Assembly (NCBI RefSeq): GCF_020382885.2
Contig: NC_058499.1
Location: 14,245,872 to 14,309,871 of the forward strand
DNA length: 64,000 nucleotides
Reading direction: 5' to 3'
From: Scatophagus argus
Lineage: Eukaryota; Chordata; Actinopteri; Scatophagidae
A program made the position numbers and the translations under genes. Position 1 is the first letter of the stretch, and each line of letters opens with the position of its first letter. The notes beneath the pieces are model-generated. The model saw only the letters and a program-made list of their open reading frames with translations. It ran no database searches and was not told the DNA's origin. Shown here in pieces: positions 12,195 through 26,600 of this stretch.

Positions 12195-15100
12195 TTACTC
12201 CAGGTAGATGTCCTCAGTGGGGCAGGCGTACTCCAGATGTTCCTGGTAGTACTCCTGGAAGGCTCGTCTGCAGAAAAGACAGACAGATGAGAGCATGAGT
12301 AATGATCAACTGTGAGCTAGTAACAGATTTTACACAGTCATGCTCTGGCTGTTCACTAAGAAATGGCTGGTTGGTGCAAGTACAAAGATGACTTAATGAC
12401 AATAACTCCAGTGCAAATACAGAAGCACCCTCGCTGGATCGAAGGAGGGTGTTCACAACTAATGTCCTCATTCCACAGACAGAAGCTGATAAATGAGACA
12501 ATTTTTTCCCATCCCATGCCTGCCTGTGCTCCATTCAGAGACTTTCTTTAATTATTCAAGCATGATATGACTGATTCAGAGATGACTAAGCCTGCAGTCA
12601 TTATTTAACCTTACACACACGTGCACACATAAAAGACTATACTATAAAATAAAACTGGATCATTGTGCTAAAGTTGCATTCAAGTGCAACCCTTTGTTAG
12701 CACTGTTAGCATTTTTAGCATCTCAGCACTTAAAGTGCATTTACAGTTTAGGTAAATATGTCTATAATATAACAAATGCACAGATATTATAATAATGTCC
12801 CTAGGACTCACCCAACACATTCTGCTACAGGCCGCATGGACTCCTGGGAAACAAACACGTGGCAAGCAAATCTGTTCAGCATTGGGTGCTTAGTGATGAA
12901 TCCAAAGTAGCTGCAGGCAGAAGCATATAATATGATGAGATCAGTTACACTGTGCACTGGTAACTTACAGGCAGAAAACCACTATGTTTGTTTACCAGTT
13001 GTTCCTTGGATGGCATCCACAGAATGAGATGTTCTTCATCTGGAAGAAGTGACTACATCTGTCATACTAAAGATGGAGAGAAATTCAAAGACAGACAAAA
13101 AGAATGAAAAAGTTTACTCAAATCATCGATGAAATTTTAGTGTATATATTTAATATATAAAAGGAAACACTGATATTGAATTATTTGAGTGAGTAATTTA
13201 TTGATACATTTGTTGATCGTTCATCTGTCCATACCTCATCGAGTGTGTCATATTCATCCTCCAAGCTCATAATCAGTTTCACTCCTTGCAAGCTAATCTC
13301 CAATTCACACAAAGAAGGAGGTCGCACATGTACCGTCCGTTTCCTTGATATCGCAATCTAACCGACAGAAAATATTTTCACAAACATGCTTTAACGGTGC
13401 ATACAGCATACATGCTTGTATCTGTTTTGTGCTTCTGGGCATGTGTTTTGCTGCTTTCCACTTAGCTTACTTTCTGCATGGCAGCACAGAGAATCCCGTT
13501 GCCTTGGTGATAAGGTACCTCAACAGACCCCAAAAACTGAACACTGAAAGTCTCGATCCACGCTGGATTTCTTTTCATGCCTACAGGGTGTAATGTGGAC
13601 ACATACATACAAAACATGTGATTCTTCTCACATTCACATTGAAAAAAGAGAGAAGGCGATCTCTCTCAACTCACCCAACAACTCCTTAGACTGGCCTATG
13701 ACCTCATGGGCATAGAAGGCAGGAAAAATGCCCCTTTCTCCTGTCCGCATGTTATAACCTCGGTACCAGTAGTCATCCTCTTCTTCCTCCACATATAGAG
13801 GGTCGTCCACATCTAGTTCCAGCTCATCTGCATGTCTGGGAATGAACCTGCAAAGACCACCAGAGAGGAGGAGGACAGAAAAGGAAACCCATCTCCATTA
13901 AATGTCTGTAAATGGTATCCCTGCAGCAGGGCATCCTATAGAAAGAAGTTCATCTGATCAGGAAGCATCTGTTTGGGTTTCAGGTGACTCCAATGGGGAG
14001 TAGACAAAGAGAAGTAATGAAACACCTGATACAGAAATATGGTCTGTGGAAGTAAAGGGGAGTTTTGAATGTGGGGACACACTTAAAGAGCACTGTGGTA
14101 AAGCAAATACAAAATTATACATGCATATCACGTATGAGTGCACAAGGAGGTGCACTCTCTCGCACTTGCAATCACAAACACACACACACACATGCGCACA
14201 CACACACACACACACAGAAAACCACAGACACAGGTGGTGGCTGATGTGATTATTACTGGACACCCTGCAGCTCTCGAGCCCAGCTGTATCTGCCATCCTC
14301 ACTAACATAATAACATAATTATTGATTCACTATTGCTACACGACCACTGCAGCACACTGAAAATCATAAAACCTCAAAGAAACATTGTTTTATATTTCCC
14401 CCAAAATGGTCATTTCAGAATTTGAGCTAAAGGCTTTCACAATTCATTCCACCATACTGTTTCTTTATTTATTATTATGAGTCTCCTTTTTACTGTAATT
14501 TCTTCCACCGACATGCCATTGTCAAAAATGTACTGTAGATTGTCTTACCTGTAGACTGCCCTGTGTGTCTGGTCCCTCTCTTCTCCGTTGATGGTACAGG
14601 AAAAAAGTCCAAAGGATTCTGTGCCTATGTGGCAAAGAGACACCACTTAGATTATTTCAATGCACCCAAATTGAAAGCTAAATATCCAACATAAAATACA
14701 CTAAACCATTATTTTTTTCTCTAGCCTGTTATTTGGGGAACATTTTTAATGTAAACTTTATATGAGGAAGTGCAGCTGGAAACTAATTGGATTTGTCAAA
14801 AGAAAGAAATGACACGGAAGCCTTTGTAATGAGCCTTTTATTATGCAAATCACCCTTCATTAGGGATATGAATCTTGAAGCGAGAGCACTGATTGATGAT
14901 GGATATACTGAGAAGCAGAGCCCTCCCATAGGTCTTGTGTGGGCTCCCTGCCAAACTTAGATCACATGTTAATGTATCATAATGACAGTGATGGGTTAAA
15001 CCCTAATGAGGACTGCGAGTGGACAATTTTAGCAAATAAGTTGCAGGGCCAGACTGTAGACTTTACAGTTTACAGTTTAGAGTTGCTATATACATTAGCT

Positions 15101-18100
15101 TTACATTTAGGGAAATATTCTTACTCACATTCTTGCAGAGACTTAAAAGCTTGGTACCGCTTTCACATGTTTATACTAAATATGGTGCAACAGTCAGGGG
15201 AAGTTTTGGTTAGCTTAATATAAAGACTGGGAACAGGCAGATACATCTGATGAACAGCATTTTAGAATCCTTTGTTTTATTTTTTAATCCATACCAGAAT
15301 GTGAAAAAGTGGCAAGTTTTATTGAAGTTTATGTGCTGAACTATTTTAAATCAAACAAGCAATATATAACATAGTAATGATTAAACTGTAGTCCAGTTGC
15401 CCAAGTTAAGCTCTTCTATGCAAGATGATCTGGATGACTGAGAATCTACACAGACAACATAGTAATGAGTAAAGTTCGGAGGTTCTTACCTTTAGAAAGA
15501 GCCAAGATTGCTGTGTCCCCCCGCTTCCCATCTTTATGCTAAGCTAAACTAACCACCTCCTTATAGTATATGATATAAGAGCTGTAGTTTTCATCTAACC
15601 CTAGAAAGAAAGTGGATGTGTATATTTCCCAAAGAAGAAGAAAAAAAAAGAACACGTCTCAGAGTTTTCCAGAAGGCCTTGTATGTGACTTACTAGAGGA
15701 GCGGGAGGTGCTGTTGACAAACACATTGAGGAACTTCTTAGAGAATGGGAGGTCAGCCTCAGGGGAGGAGTCCTCAGAAGAACTGAGAAGTTCTGGTCCC
15801 ACTTCCTCTTCATCACGATCATAGCCCACCTCTCCTGTTCCCAAAGGTTCCTCGTCACATAGTGTGGAGAGCTCACTGTCATCACTCAGAACGGAGGTGC
15901 ACCTTAGAGGACAAGATTCGCCAGTTTCAAATCTCAGTTAGGGACTAGACAGTCACTAGACAGTCTCAAGCCAAGTCACAAGATTCACCCTATAGAATTA
16001 CTATTTAATTTTTTTTAAAAATGTTGAACAGATACATACTCATTTTATTATTAGCCTTTGTATGTGCAGTACTATTGATACCTTCTGAGGCTGACTAGTT
16101 CCAGTGTAGTATTCTCATCCACCACCAGCGTGTACTTCATGGAGTCGTAGGCCAGTCCATCATCTTCATTTGGTTGCCTCAGAGCCAGATCTTTCTCACA
16201 CAGTGGGAGGTCAGGGTCAGATAAGGCATGGTCTTGCACACTGGTATCAATAGGTGGTGAACTGTCAAGCTCTAAATCACTACCCCTGTAGGACTGCTTC
16301 CTCAAGGCACCCATAAATGGATAAGAGTCCCCATCCTCCTCCTCTTCATCATTATCTGTGGAGTAGGTGAGGCTGAAGCAGCGGTTAGTCTGAGTGGTCG
16401 GTATGTCCAGTGTCAGACTGTTTTTAACCTCTGTGATTCGCTCAAGAGAAGCTGATGAACGGCTCGTTGGCCTGGGCTCAGTCTCTCGTCCTTCATCCTT
16501 GTCACTGACCACACTCTCACTGAGGCTCGGTGAGTCCAAATCCTTCCTCCCCTCTAGCATCATTAAGTCATTATTTGGCTCTTCATCTTCATCGTGTCTC
16601 ATGGCATTCTTACATGGTTTGTCTGTGAAGTTCTTCTCAGATTCTTTAGTGGTATATGAGGAGGTGAAATCTCTGGCTCCCATCCCATTGTCCGCACAGC
16701 GCTCCAAAGTAAGAGGGGTTATGGTGTCATTAGTAGGGTTGCTCATATAGAGACAGGGTTTTATCATTGATCCTTCTTTCGAAGTCTCCACTCTATTCCT
16801 CCTCTCTCCCGGTTCCATCCTTTCTTTTCTGTACCCTTCACATTTCTTCTCTTTTTCTTCTGATCCCTCCATCTCTGCTTTCTTCTCTTGGTCTTCATCA
16901 TTGAAACCATCTCCCTCTCCAATGTCTGAAGATGGTGAGATGGTATCTGACACAGAAACCTTCCTCTTGAAGCACTCCTCGGGACAACTAATTGGGTATG
17001 AACCCTCTGAGATCATCCTGTTGACCAGGTTGCTGAGCAGCCAAGGTGAGTCTGAGTTCTCGCTCAGGTCATCTTCACTTTCTGATTCTGAGTCTCCCTC
17101 ACTGGTTCCATCATAATCGTCAGCACTGGGCATTAGCCTGGGTCCAACTGGCAGGTAGAAGGAACGCTTAAAGCTCTCTAGACTGTGGTCTGGTTCTATC
17201 TGCAGCACCATTTGTCTAGACAGGCTGTCTTCACAGCGTTGGGCTGGTGGCAGAGTCTCATCAGGGTCAGCCTGGTGCTCACAGGAAAGCTCATCATCCA
17301 TATTCTGCAGCCCCATCAGAGCTTGGCCATCAGAGTAGGTCTCAGGAGGCAAGATGGGTGAGTCAACAGGTGATGGCGTAGCAATAGTGGGTGATGGTAG
17401 AGGAGAAGGAGAAGGTAAAGGAGACCCTTCTTTGATTGGGTCAGGCTGGCCTAGAAGTAGGGATGCTTTCAGTCCCACAATGCCACTGTCTTGCTCTAAC
17501 TCTGTGTCTGGGTCAAGTTCCTGGTCTGATGTAGGTGAGCTGGCCTCCTCAATGGAGTTGGTGAGGTGAGATGAGCGTCCACTGCTACTGTCATCACTGG
17601 TCAAGTCCAGCTCTGTCTCCGAGATAGAGGAGATCATGTTAGAGACCACTGGTCCTCCACAGGCAAAAGCTGCCTCCAGTTCCCCTTCAATGTCAGAGTC
17701 AGAGCCTGGAGAGCTTAGGTCCTTGTCCTGGTCCGAAGTCAAGTAACCCTTCTGGTTCATATCTGCTATACCTGGGTCTGAGGATGGAGAAGTGGAGTCG
17801 TTAGCTGCTGTACCTATGGCAGATGCCGGAGCATTTGAACTGTTGGACTGGTCAAGAGCATCTGAGCGACTGGAGGACACATAGCTGGAGAAGGAGGCGA
17901 GATCAGAGGGTTCAATGGAGGGGAATTCCACGTATGATGACTGATTCTCCTTAATAACCATATCGTAGGTCTCCTTACACATGAACTCTACTTCAAAGTC
18001 CTTCTCCAGCTCCTCATCAGACAAGGGTGTATCAGCACCGTCGTTGGCTCCCATGGGTGCAGTGGATGACAAGCATCGACTGGTTCCATCTGGGTCTAGG

Positions 18101-20105
18101 TCGTTCTCCGGTTCCATACCTGACTCGCTGGTGATTGTGTAGGTGTCGGTGGCACGCCGGTTTGAGTGTTTGTGGTTGTGATCACTGTTGAGGTCATGGT
18201 CCACCTCTGTATCTGAACACTGAGAACGCTCATCTATGGATGGTACCCTTACAGTCTGGATCGAAGGATCTACCTTTTGGTCAGTGCCATTGTCAGAGCA
18301 AGGGTGGGACTTGTGCTGACCAAATGAGCCTGTGAGGATAAAAAGATGTGGAGAAACAAGAAAGATCATGAGAGAATAAAAATACATTATTAGAGGATTA
18401 TGAAGTGGATGTTGCAGAGAATGTAAAAACAGAAAGGAGACAGATCAAATGTGTTCTGGTGGTGAAAAATTAGCTATATAAAAAGAAGGATCTTAAAGAA
18501 TAAATACAGAATAATGAACAGATTTTATGAATTCAAGATGCTTAACCCCTTCTTCAGATCATCATCAGTTTAAAAAAAGGATGTGGGATGAGCAAATTCA
18601 GCAAAAGCTTCTTGACAGGATTCCCTAGACTCGACTAATACAAACTGTTTTTTTAAGAATCAAGATGACAGTGTTTTACCAAACACATCAAATTCACATC
18701 ACATCACTTCATTCCACATCACAGCACGACACTGACATTAATGGAATGAGCTCTAATCTTGCTGGATTGGCCTTTTTGTTACCGTATTCAAGCCTCTCCC
18801 GTCTGTTGCCCTCCATGTCGCACAGAAGGGGCCTGTGAGGGGACTGGATTTTCACACCCTCCCCTGCCTGTTTTGGTGGAGTACCTTTGCTCTGAGACCC
18901 TGGTGCTTGGGAAACTGGAGAAGCTGGACAATGGCCTGTCACATGGCTACCATCTTCCAGACATGAGTGGGTTGGAGACAGACGGCCTGGAGGAAGAGGA
19001 GATATTTATCTTTTGAATGTGTATAATACATTTGACAAATGAAAATTTTTGAAAATTATGTACATTGATTGTTGTGGCAACTTATAATTTTTTTAAGCTT
19101 TTCAAGCTTAGTTTTATCTTTCCTTTTGCCTTTCTAATTCAATTCAAGACATGTTACACATGTGCATATTATATTATATTATATTATTATAGCTTATCAT
19201 AGCTCCAACAAATGGATATAAGAAAATATAACCACAGTCCAAATTTATTACACATAATTAGCCATGCGCTTACCTTGTGAGGCTGGGTTGCGTAACGAGT
19301 CCTGCCAGCTTCCTTTCTTTGGGGACAAACTGCTGTTGTTATTCAGAGAATCCTGACAAGAAGACAGATAAGAAGACATTCAAGATGTGTGGTATTAAGA
19401 AAAAGAAGAAGAAGATTTTATAATTATTACAAAGACTAAGAACCAGAGTCTGAGGCTGCTTACCTGTGACACAGCAGTGGTGAGGTTCAATGTGGTGGGC
19501 CTGCTCTTCAGAGTGCCAAGAGTAGGGGAGGGAGGAGGGGAGGCAGAAGGTGACGGGGGTGCATCTGGGTCAACCTCTTCGTCTTCATCCTCTTCCTCCT
19601 CGTCATCCTCATCTTCATCGTCGATCATCTCAAACTCTTGGAAGTCATCCTGGAAGGAGCAGACTGGGTGGTGTGTATCATTCTTCTCCAGAATGAGGGA
19701 GTCCTGTAGGCGGAAGAGGGAGAGTAAGACTTGTAACAAGGTATAGAGGATAAAGGTTGCTCTATTTTCTCACACCGGCAACAGCATATTCTGTCCTGTC
19801 AGCAGAGGGGACACTATGTAGTGAGCAAACACAAAGAAAAAACCTGCTACCTTCTATCCACTGTCTACTACTTTTTCTTTAAAAAGCCTTGCCAAGAACA
19901 GGCCTGTCTGTGAGATGAATAGAGCTGGGAGAGCACAGATGGACACCATGCAACACAGTGTTCTTTAATCACACAGAGGGAATTTGTAAAACATACACAC
20001 ACATCAAAGCACAGTGGTGGGTAACTCTATTCACATAAATAACCACAGTACATTTTGTTGATATGTTCTTTTGGTGAAGGGAGAGAGCAAGATAGATAGA
20101 TAGAT

Positions 20106-20177
<72 letters not shown>

Positions 20178-20393
20178 TGTGTGTGGGTGTGTGTGTGTCC
20201 ATGTGTGTGTCTATGTGGACGCGTATTCCTGTAGTTTTGAGGACAAAAATGTGTTTACAGTCACATTGTGAGGTCTTGTCTTACTTATATTAGGGTGAAG
20301 ACTTGCTTTAAGGTTAGTTGAAGTTAGGATAAGGTAAGTAATGTTTATTGTTTGGGTTAGCTGGTGCTAGCCTCCAGGAAATGAATGTCTGTC

Positions 20394-20427
<34 letters not shown>

Positions 20428-20591
20428 AAGCAAAGTGCAGCCTTCAGCATTACAAAGTGTTATCACCTCCTGTGAAAAGATAAAAGTGAAAAGGTGGAAA
20501 CAATTACGTCCCTAAATACAAAAACCTTGCAGAGAGCAGAATAATGGAGCAGCCTTGAGCATGGACTGCTCAGAGAGAGAGGAAAGGAGAG

Positions 20592-20634
<43 letters not shown>

Positions 20635-23600
20635 CAAAGATGAAAATGAGAGTGGATCAATCAGACATATCTCAGGTTTCAGCTGGCTTACAGGAAGGCG
20701 ACGCACAAAATGATTCTGAGGGATAACAGACCCCACCTCCATGAGTGTGTGTATGTTACCGTGTTGTTAGATTCAAGGTATAATGATGGAGCAAGGTCTG
20801 TGAAGTACCTTACTGACACACCTTACATTGTCGTCTAAACTTGAAAGGTGATTGCACTGTCAGTGACAAGGCAGAACTAATAGCTGAAATAACTGTTATG
20901 TGAAGGCACAAAGCTTTATTAAGTGTTTCTAATATCAATAAAAGCCGTTAAATCATAATTTTCTTGAAATTTCTTGAGAACTTCTTGAGTACTTATCTAC
21001 AGTGAAGTTGACAACGCAAACACAAGAATGGATTTCCTGACCTGGATTTTGAACAGCTCAGCAGTTTCTCTGCATCTCAGTGCAGTCTTTTAATGGGGAA
21101 ATCAAACCTCACCCTCTCACCCAGCCGCCACATAAAAATCTGCTGATGCCTGGTGCATCCACTTTATGCCACAGCAACAGAAATCAACACTCAATCTACT
21201 ACCGTGAGAGTACAGATGAATGTGCATAGTTACTTCTAACAAAAAACCCTTCTTTTTTTGTATGTGATGAGTAACCTTACACTCAATCATTATATACCTT
21301 CTCAGTTCAAATGCTACTATCAAGAATCACAATACTGTTTCCTCACACTGACCCCTTACAATCCATCACTGGGGATTTTGATCTATAGCGCCATGACAGT
21401 AAAAATCCAGATATCCATCAGTGAGGTTGTGAAAATGCCACATCTGTCTGGGAGAATAATCTGCACTGTCAGGAGACATCCTTTTAACGGGGCCTCCTGA
21501 CAGACAGGCAGGCAGGCAGGCTTAAAGAGTGAGAACTATAAATAACAGTTGTGTGTTGGTGTGAATCGATCCCCCTGGTCTCCAGTTTCCAAGGACATCC
21601 CATTCAGCCCTGTGACTGTTCCTCCTCTGTCACCAAGCAGAAGAGGAGGAAGCCTTTTTACACTCACAAGAGCATCGGAAAGCACAACTACAGTCAATGA
21701 AAATTAAATTAGTTAAAATAGTTAAAATCCTCACTGTCCACTGTCATGAGCACACTTATTTATTATTTATATACTCTTTAAATAGCTCTGCTTATGATCA
21801 ACATTTATACAATCTCAATAGTGTCTCCAGATGCTGATCAGAGACCAGTTAATTGGCAGAGCAGCTAATTAGGAGGACTACAGGCTTGTTCAGCATGGCT
21901 CTATGTCTCTGTTCTGTACCTACTGACTCTGTTGCAGTAAAGATCGTGAGATTGCAACTCCAATATACAGCCCAGAAGAGGCTTTGGGTTGAACTGCAGG
22001 GCCATCTTGCTTACTGAGCTGGTCAGATGACAGAGAAAATACTCGAAAGAGAAAACTAAGGATGTGATCTTCAAGTGAACGCCAACTGCATGGCTTTGCG
22101 TATGAAGTGGACGCCAGAGGCTGAAAGAAAAGAAGTGGAGAACTGAAAAGAAGATCTAACAGGCAGCAGGTAAACAGAAAACAGGAAGGATGTAGTGGAG
22201 GTGCCAAAAACCCCTGCAGAGGATGCAACTGTTGATTTATCTTAAATGCAATACTTCCCAATTACTGCACTCAGTGTTTGGTTAAGTGTTTTGCTTTGGA
22301 CTGACTGAAGGATAAAGTTCAGATGAACTGTGCACTAATGTTCACTATTCACATGAAAAGCCATTAGTCTTAGATCACTCAGGCAGTACTTTTAAAACAG
22401 AAGAAAAAGGAAATGATTTATCATTTATGACATCTATGTTTTCTTTCATTTAGCTCACATCGTGAACGATAACTGAAGCTATGCCTTCAAAATCCCCATG
22501 ATTGCAAATATAACCCTGACATTTGTTTTGTTTGGACAATAATAGTATAAATTGTGCCTGTGTGTGTGTGCGCATGTGTGCCCATGTAAAGACAATTTAC
22601 CAAATATGGCTTGAAATCTGATCGAATTTTATGCCGGCATTTATGACAGATGTCTATTAGCCTATGATTAATGGAGACCACCTAGAGAGTGATCTCTAAA
22701 TTTCAACATTTCAAACTCAGGGTAGCACAGCAGCTGAGACACAGACACCACTGCTCTGTCACATACTGAATTATGCATGCGCTCATGGTGTTCAATCAGG
22801 GCTCTGGAGAGACAGAGATGGATGTCGGAGAGACAGGAAGTGAAGTATCAGGGGCGAGACGAGGCAGAAAGCAGCAGGGTGTGCATGTGTGTTTGTGTGA
22901 GAGAGAGAGACTCTGGAGAAAGATTCAGAGACAAAAAAGGAAGATGGTCCCTCTGTTGTGGTGTCTCTGCTTTTTACGTTGATATTCTGGGTTAAAAAAA
23001 ATATTAAAGGTGAAATGAAAAAAAAACAACAACAAAAAAAAAACCAAATCACACAGCTGAAACACGTCGTAAAACCTAACCCCCAGTTACACTCGCAGAT
23101 AGTAGAAAGGACAGCCTGAACAACCGGCCAGCAATTGCCGTTTAAAAGAAACGAAAACCCATGTGAACAATCTTTCATTGTCTGCCTTCAGCTCCACATG
23201 ACAGAATAAGGCATCGTATTTGTCTGTTTGTTCATATGTATGCGTGTGCTCCTGTCATAAAGGCTAAGTACTGATCTAAAAGGTTACGCAGATTAAGACC
23301 TGAACCCCGTAACAAATTGGAATTAATCAGAGCTGGGGATTGGGGCTGGAGGATAATCTCACTGTTTAGACTGACTCTTCTTTGTAAACATCAAAGACAT
23401 GCTGGCCAATATGACCAAATCATAGCGACAGAGAAACTAAAAGCCTCTCTTCATCAGCAGCGCGCGGTGCACGAGGGAGGGACTGCTGCTGCTGATGATG
23501 ATAAGCTGACAGAACATCCACCACCCTACTGATGCAGGCAAAACTAAAAACGATGTGAAATACACTGTGCCTGAAATTCTCTGTCTCGCCTTTCTGTCTG

Positions 23601-26600
23601 TGTTATTCAAACGTATGCACAAGCACTCAGAGGGCAACTGGGTGTGTGTCCTATCCATCCCATGTCAGCAAGATTACTTCCTATCGGCAAGGATGCCACA
23701 TAACAAGGACCGACACCATCTCTGGCCTGTGCTTTGCTGTTTGTGAAGTGAGCAGTCAGGGCCTCTGCTGATGTGTGTCTGATGTGTGTTTGCGTAGAGC
23801 ATGTGGGAGGGAAAGAAGAGAGAGAGGGCACTGATGCATGGTTTACTACAATATGACCTCTCTGGCATAAGCGGAGAGAGAATCCACTCTGTTTCTCGGG
23901 AGGTCTCCTCTCATGCTATGCAAAAACAGCTTTGTTACAGAAGGGCTTTGCCAGCTATCCATAATGTGTTTTGTTGGTGGATTAAAGTGGAGGAAGCAAA
24001 ATATCTAGCACAGATTTACGCCAAGAGCTTAACCCTCAGAACCAACCATGCCTGAGCTAAATCCCCACTCCAAGTCACCTCGGCAGAGGAGAGAGCAAGG
24101 GAGAAAGTGAAGGAAGGAAAGCTTTAAGGGGGAAGGGGAACGGAGTGGTGGCAGAAAGCGAGGGAGGAGGGAATCTGAGTTCTGTCTCCGAGCAACACTC
24201 TGCATATCAGGAAGGGAAGACACATGGGAGGGAGGGAAGGAGGGAGGGTGTCTCTGCATAGCAGCAAACTGCACTGGGTCACCCACCCTCTGCTGCAGCC
24301 ATGGCTCCACGCCACCAATATTTAAAACATTTACACCCCTCAGGGTGGAGGAAGAGAGTGAGCGAGAGAAGGGATACAAGATAACAGTTCTTAGAAATTG
24401 TGTAATTGAGGTCTAAGCCGGTCGAACATGTGGGATGATATAGCTAATGACTCAATTATTTGCATATACTTCGCAACCCAGTCACTTGAATAGGACGCTT
24501 AGTGGAAGGTCTATATAGAATTTCAATGATATGCTGAGGAATTCACTGTACGTATGGTGCACTGCTCAGATCCAGTAGGTATGGCGATCAGAGTACATGG
24601 AGATGCTTCACTCTTTTTCTCATTTTGTCCCCTGGTATTATAATACGGATATCTGAGGCTTATGCCATTACTGTAATGACTGCAGTGCTGGTGAGATAGG
24701 TAGTCTGTAAATCCAGACCTACGAAGATGGTTACATAACATATGACAGACTATGCAAATAAGCGTATTTCAACTAAAACAGCCATACAAACTGGGTCAGT
24801 CTCTATCTTTTTGCCTTTCTGTCACCTTAAATTCATCATGCGTTTGAGCTTGTTCTCACCATAGATTCAAGTTACACATGTCTCTCTTTTCAGTGCACTC
24901 ATCTGTGTACTTTTCTGTCTGTATTACCTGTAGGCTGTCCTTAATGAACTATGATAAGCATTCACCCAAAGCATTGGTAGAGGAGCAACAACAGTTAGAT
25001 AAGCTGTTTGTCATGGAATTATTGCAAAATTTTGGCAAAAATACAGAGACACAATTGTAATTCCAAAATGTTTACAAGGCATACAACAGTCAAAGTTTGC
25101 ACATTTGCAGCGTAATCATCTACATGCATACCAACATGTTCCAGTTCATACCGTAAGTTTGGATTTTCACATATCCAAAACAGAAAGTGCACAAGGTGCA
25201 AGCAAAGGTCAGATTTCAGTTTAAAAAAACAACAACAATCTAACGACAAAGAGGGGCCGTACCTTCTCATATGGATCAGAGTCATAGTTGAGTCCAATCC
25301 CACAGTCGTCTGTGATTTCAGAGAGATCTTCATCATCAAACTCCTCCAGGCTGATGTCATGGGCTGGCCTGGAAACACGAGATGCGCTACATTCACTGCA
25401 CGTAATAAGGAAGGACACACATATCTGTAAATTGCATGTTTCATCAGTGATATAAAGAGACAACTTCACAGAGTCCTGTGAAGTATAGGACACACAGAGC
25501 ACTGTTAGGGGAAATCTGCTCTAACTCATGACATATGGTTCTGGTTCTCAGTCTTATATACTCATAGGCAGAGATACAAACACCCACGTCCTCAATCTTC
25601 TCTTATAACAACTGATGCTGACAAAATGTGACATGTTTCAGTGGTGCAGAAATACGTGTACTGTATGTGCTGTGGATGTCATGAACACAGATGGAGGCAA
25701 ATTAGTGGCAGGTTCTTGAGTTTCTGAACTTATATTAACAGATGACAGCAGAGAAGTTTGTATGACTCTGTAATGATCCATTGCATTGCAAGTTTTTGTC
25801 ATTAGGCTCCATCTCATCTTTGCCCCATTAGTTTCAGCAGGCTCTCAGTTCTAGAGCAGTTGGCTTGCAATGTGTTGAAGAAAATGCTGCATTGCAGTTT
25901 TCCTACTAAGAAAAGGACACTCCGCATGTTATGTGTGGATGTGAGCTTACATCAGACAATCATATAGCGTCCTGTATACACAATGTCATTGGTTTGGTTT
26001 GGAGCAAACAAGGACATGCTGATGCATCTAAAAGTAAAACAAAGTGGGTCATAAAAAAGTCACTGTGATCAGGGTGTTAATGCACAACAAGGTCCTGCTG
26101 ACAGAAAATACTGGGAAAATAGAAAGCTGACAATGGCACAGATATTGAAGGGTAGAAAAAGGCTATTGAGGTTGGTAGGTTGTTAAGAATATAATCAAAA
26201 TTTCATGAAGTGAATGTTGCTGTTGTAGTAAGCCTTCTGGCTGTTGCTTGTTCAGTCCAAGTACGAAGAAGAAAATGGAAATAGGTCCATCAATTAATGT
26301 GCATAAAAATTGTTCATTTTAACTGCATATCCCTAAGCTACAAAGTGTATATAACTATATAATGTTTTTTAAGGACTCAAAACATAAAAAAACTTTCAAA
26401 TTTAAACAATACTTAAAGTTATGATAAGCTGCATGGCACAAAAGACCTGATAATATTGTGTGGTTAGGTTGCTACTGATACTGAAGTCCAGATATAACAC
26501 GTTCATTTTCCATTTGTGGAAAAGTACGGTTGGACACAAACTATTTAGCTTGACCTTGCTGCTCATATCTAATCAGAGAAAATTGTACTAAAGCTGTATG

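Noticed and set aside
19969-20202. Ser/Leu repeat frame on minus strand
   Set aside because: Translation of the long GA microsatellite.
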